The notes under the pieces were generated by a model. That model did no database searches. It was given only the letters and a program-made list of their open reading frames with translations, and was not told the DNA's origin. Of a stretch of DNA of 14,649 nt, positions 14,218-14,649 are shown piece after piece (the stretch's first letter is position 1; each line of letters starts with the position of its first letter). The stretch comes from Pseudomonadota bacterium (GTDB lineage: Bacteria; Pseudomonadota; Alphaproteobacteria; Rhizobiales; Xanthobacteraceae): contig JAJYAH010000083.1 in the NCBI GenBank assembly GCA_021779635.1, positions 1 to 14,649 of the forward strand. Reading direction: 5' to 3'. The translations under genes and the position numbers were made by a program.

Positions 14218-14615
14218 GCCCAGATCAGATCCACTCAATCGAAGCGGCTGCGCTCGCCATGGTCGGTTCGCCCGAGCGGCGTTGTCACGTCGCCATGGCC
14301 GACATTTACAAGGCAGTTGGCCTTTTGCCGCAGGATCTCGAGATCCCGACCGGCGACTACGATTGGGCGCAGTCGCAGGGGCGCAGTCTCATCACGCCGT
14401 GGGTTGAGTCGTGCGGATTTTTCACGCCGGTTGTGGCGCCGGCTCAACCCGGCGATCTCCTGGGTTTCCGCCTCGGCCATGCCCTCCATCACGTCGCAAT
14501 CCAGCTGGAGGGCGGAAGGCTCTTCCACGTCTTCGGCGAGCATGGGCCACAAATCGCGGTCGCCGTCCCCGCGCAATGGGCAAAGCGGCTCGAGAAGATC
14601 TGGAGGCTGAAATGA
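14214..14615 (+). CDS. NlpC/P60-like tail peptidase
   Basis: This 133-residue protein begins at an ATGA overlap. The pattern RCHVAMADIYKAVGLLP, PGDLLGFRLG and ALHHVAIQLEGGRLFHVFG fits NlpC/P60-type cysteine peptidases: Cys24 as nucleophile, His92 or His93 as base and His105 or a nearby residue as third. Phage members next to DUF2163 proteins probably cleave cell-wall peptides to let the tail penetrate. Length (about 130-150 residues) and position after a DUF2163 gene match the gp13-gp14 order of gene transfer agents. Weak Shine-Dalgarno (cagg) before ATG. Confidence 0.8.
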   Translation: MSPDQIHSIEAAALAMVGSPERRCHVAMADIYKAVGLLPQDLEIPTGDYDWAQSQGRSLITPWVESCGFFTPVVAPAQPGDLLGFRLGHALHHVAIQLEGGRLFHVFGEHGPQIAVAVPAQWAKRLEKIWRLK

Positions 14616-14649
14616 GCTACGCTGCCCCGGTCAAACCGACGCTGCTCCC
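14612..14649 (+). CDS. Tail tip gene, 5' end only (cut by window)
   Basis: An ATG at 14612 overlaps the previous stop by ATGA and has GGAGG at 14602-14606 five bases upstream, one of the clear Shine-Dalgarno sequences here. The visible 12 codons read MSYAAPVKPTLL and run off the edge. By analogy with gene order in gene transfer agents the next gene would be a large tip or host-specificity protein, but nothing in these bases shows this. Confidence 0.5.
   Translation, partial: MSYAAPVKPTLL

Noticed and set aside
1..14649. CRISPR array, tRNA, second VR copy or insertion sequence
   Set aside because: No regularly spaced repeats, cloverleaf sequence, transposase or further copy of the TR pattern was seen on either strand.

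Overview
The window is GC-rich, densely packed and entirely plus-strand. It is part of the head-to-tail structural region of a tailed phage or prophage with a long, probably siphovirus-type tail. Most genes abut or overlap by ATGA junctions. No integrase, repressor, tRNA or host gene is visible, so phage, prophage and remnant cannot be told apart, and the host cannot be named. Most start codons lack a Shine-Dalgarno sequence and follow C/A-rich leaders; only three (3395, 4003, 14612) have a clear GGAGG. That suggests a host that initiates often without Shine-Dalgarno pairing.

Layout. Positions 17-4461 hold the head and neck genes: a capsid decoration-like protein, the major capsid protein, a Mu gp36-like connector, a Mu gpF-like minor head protein whose C-terminus resembles a small phage nuclease domain, and two tail completion/terminator-like proteins. 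Position 4481-5038 is the major tail tube protein. From 7983 the tail genes resume: an 82-residue unknown, a two-frame tail assembly chaperone, a 1093-residue tape measure protein, a 671-residue DUF2163/BR0599-like tail tip protein, an NlpC/P60-like peptidase and the first codons of another gene. The order DUF2163-like then NlpC/P60 matches the distal tail module of gene transfer agents and related siphoviruses.

The striking element is a complete diversity-generating retroelement (DGR) placed between the tail tube gene and the tail chaperone (5329-7974). It has a variable C-type-lectin/FGE-fold protein whose last codons form the variable repeat (VR, 6181-6288), an Avd accessory protein, a template repeat (TR, 6727-6834), a spacer, and a reverse transcriptase with YMDD and the GxxxSQ motif of DGR enzymes. 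VR and TR are both 108 bp and differ at 13 positions. All 13 are adenines in TR, the signature of adenine-specific mutagenic homing. The variable codons are almost all AAC in TR. The retroelement therefore probably diversifies a receptor-binding protein displayed on the virion.

Other points of interest are strong hairpins directly after the major capsid and tail tube genes, an RT gene without an ATG near its conserved start and with TR in its open frame, an unresolved frameshift site in the chaperone, and two small unknown genes flanking the DGR.
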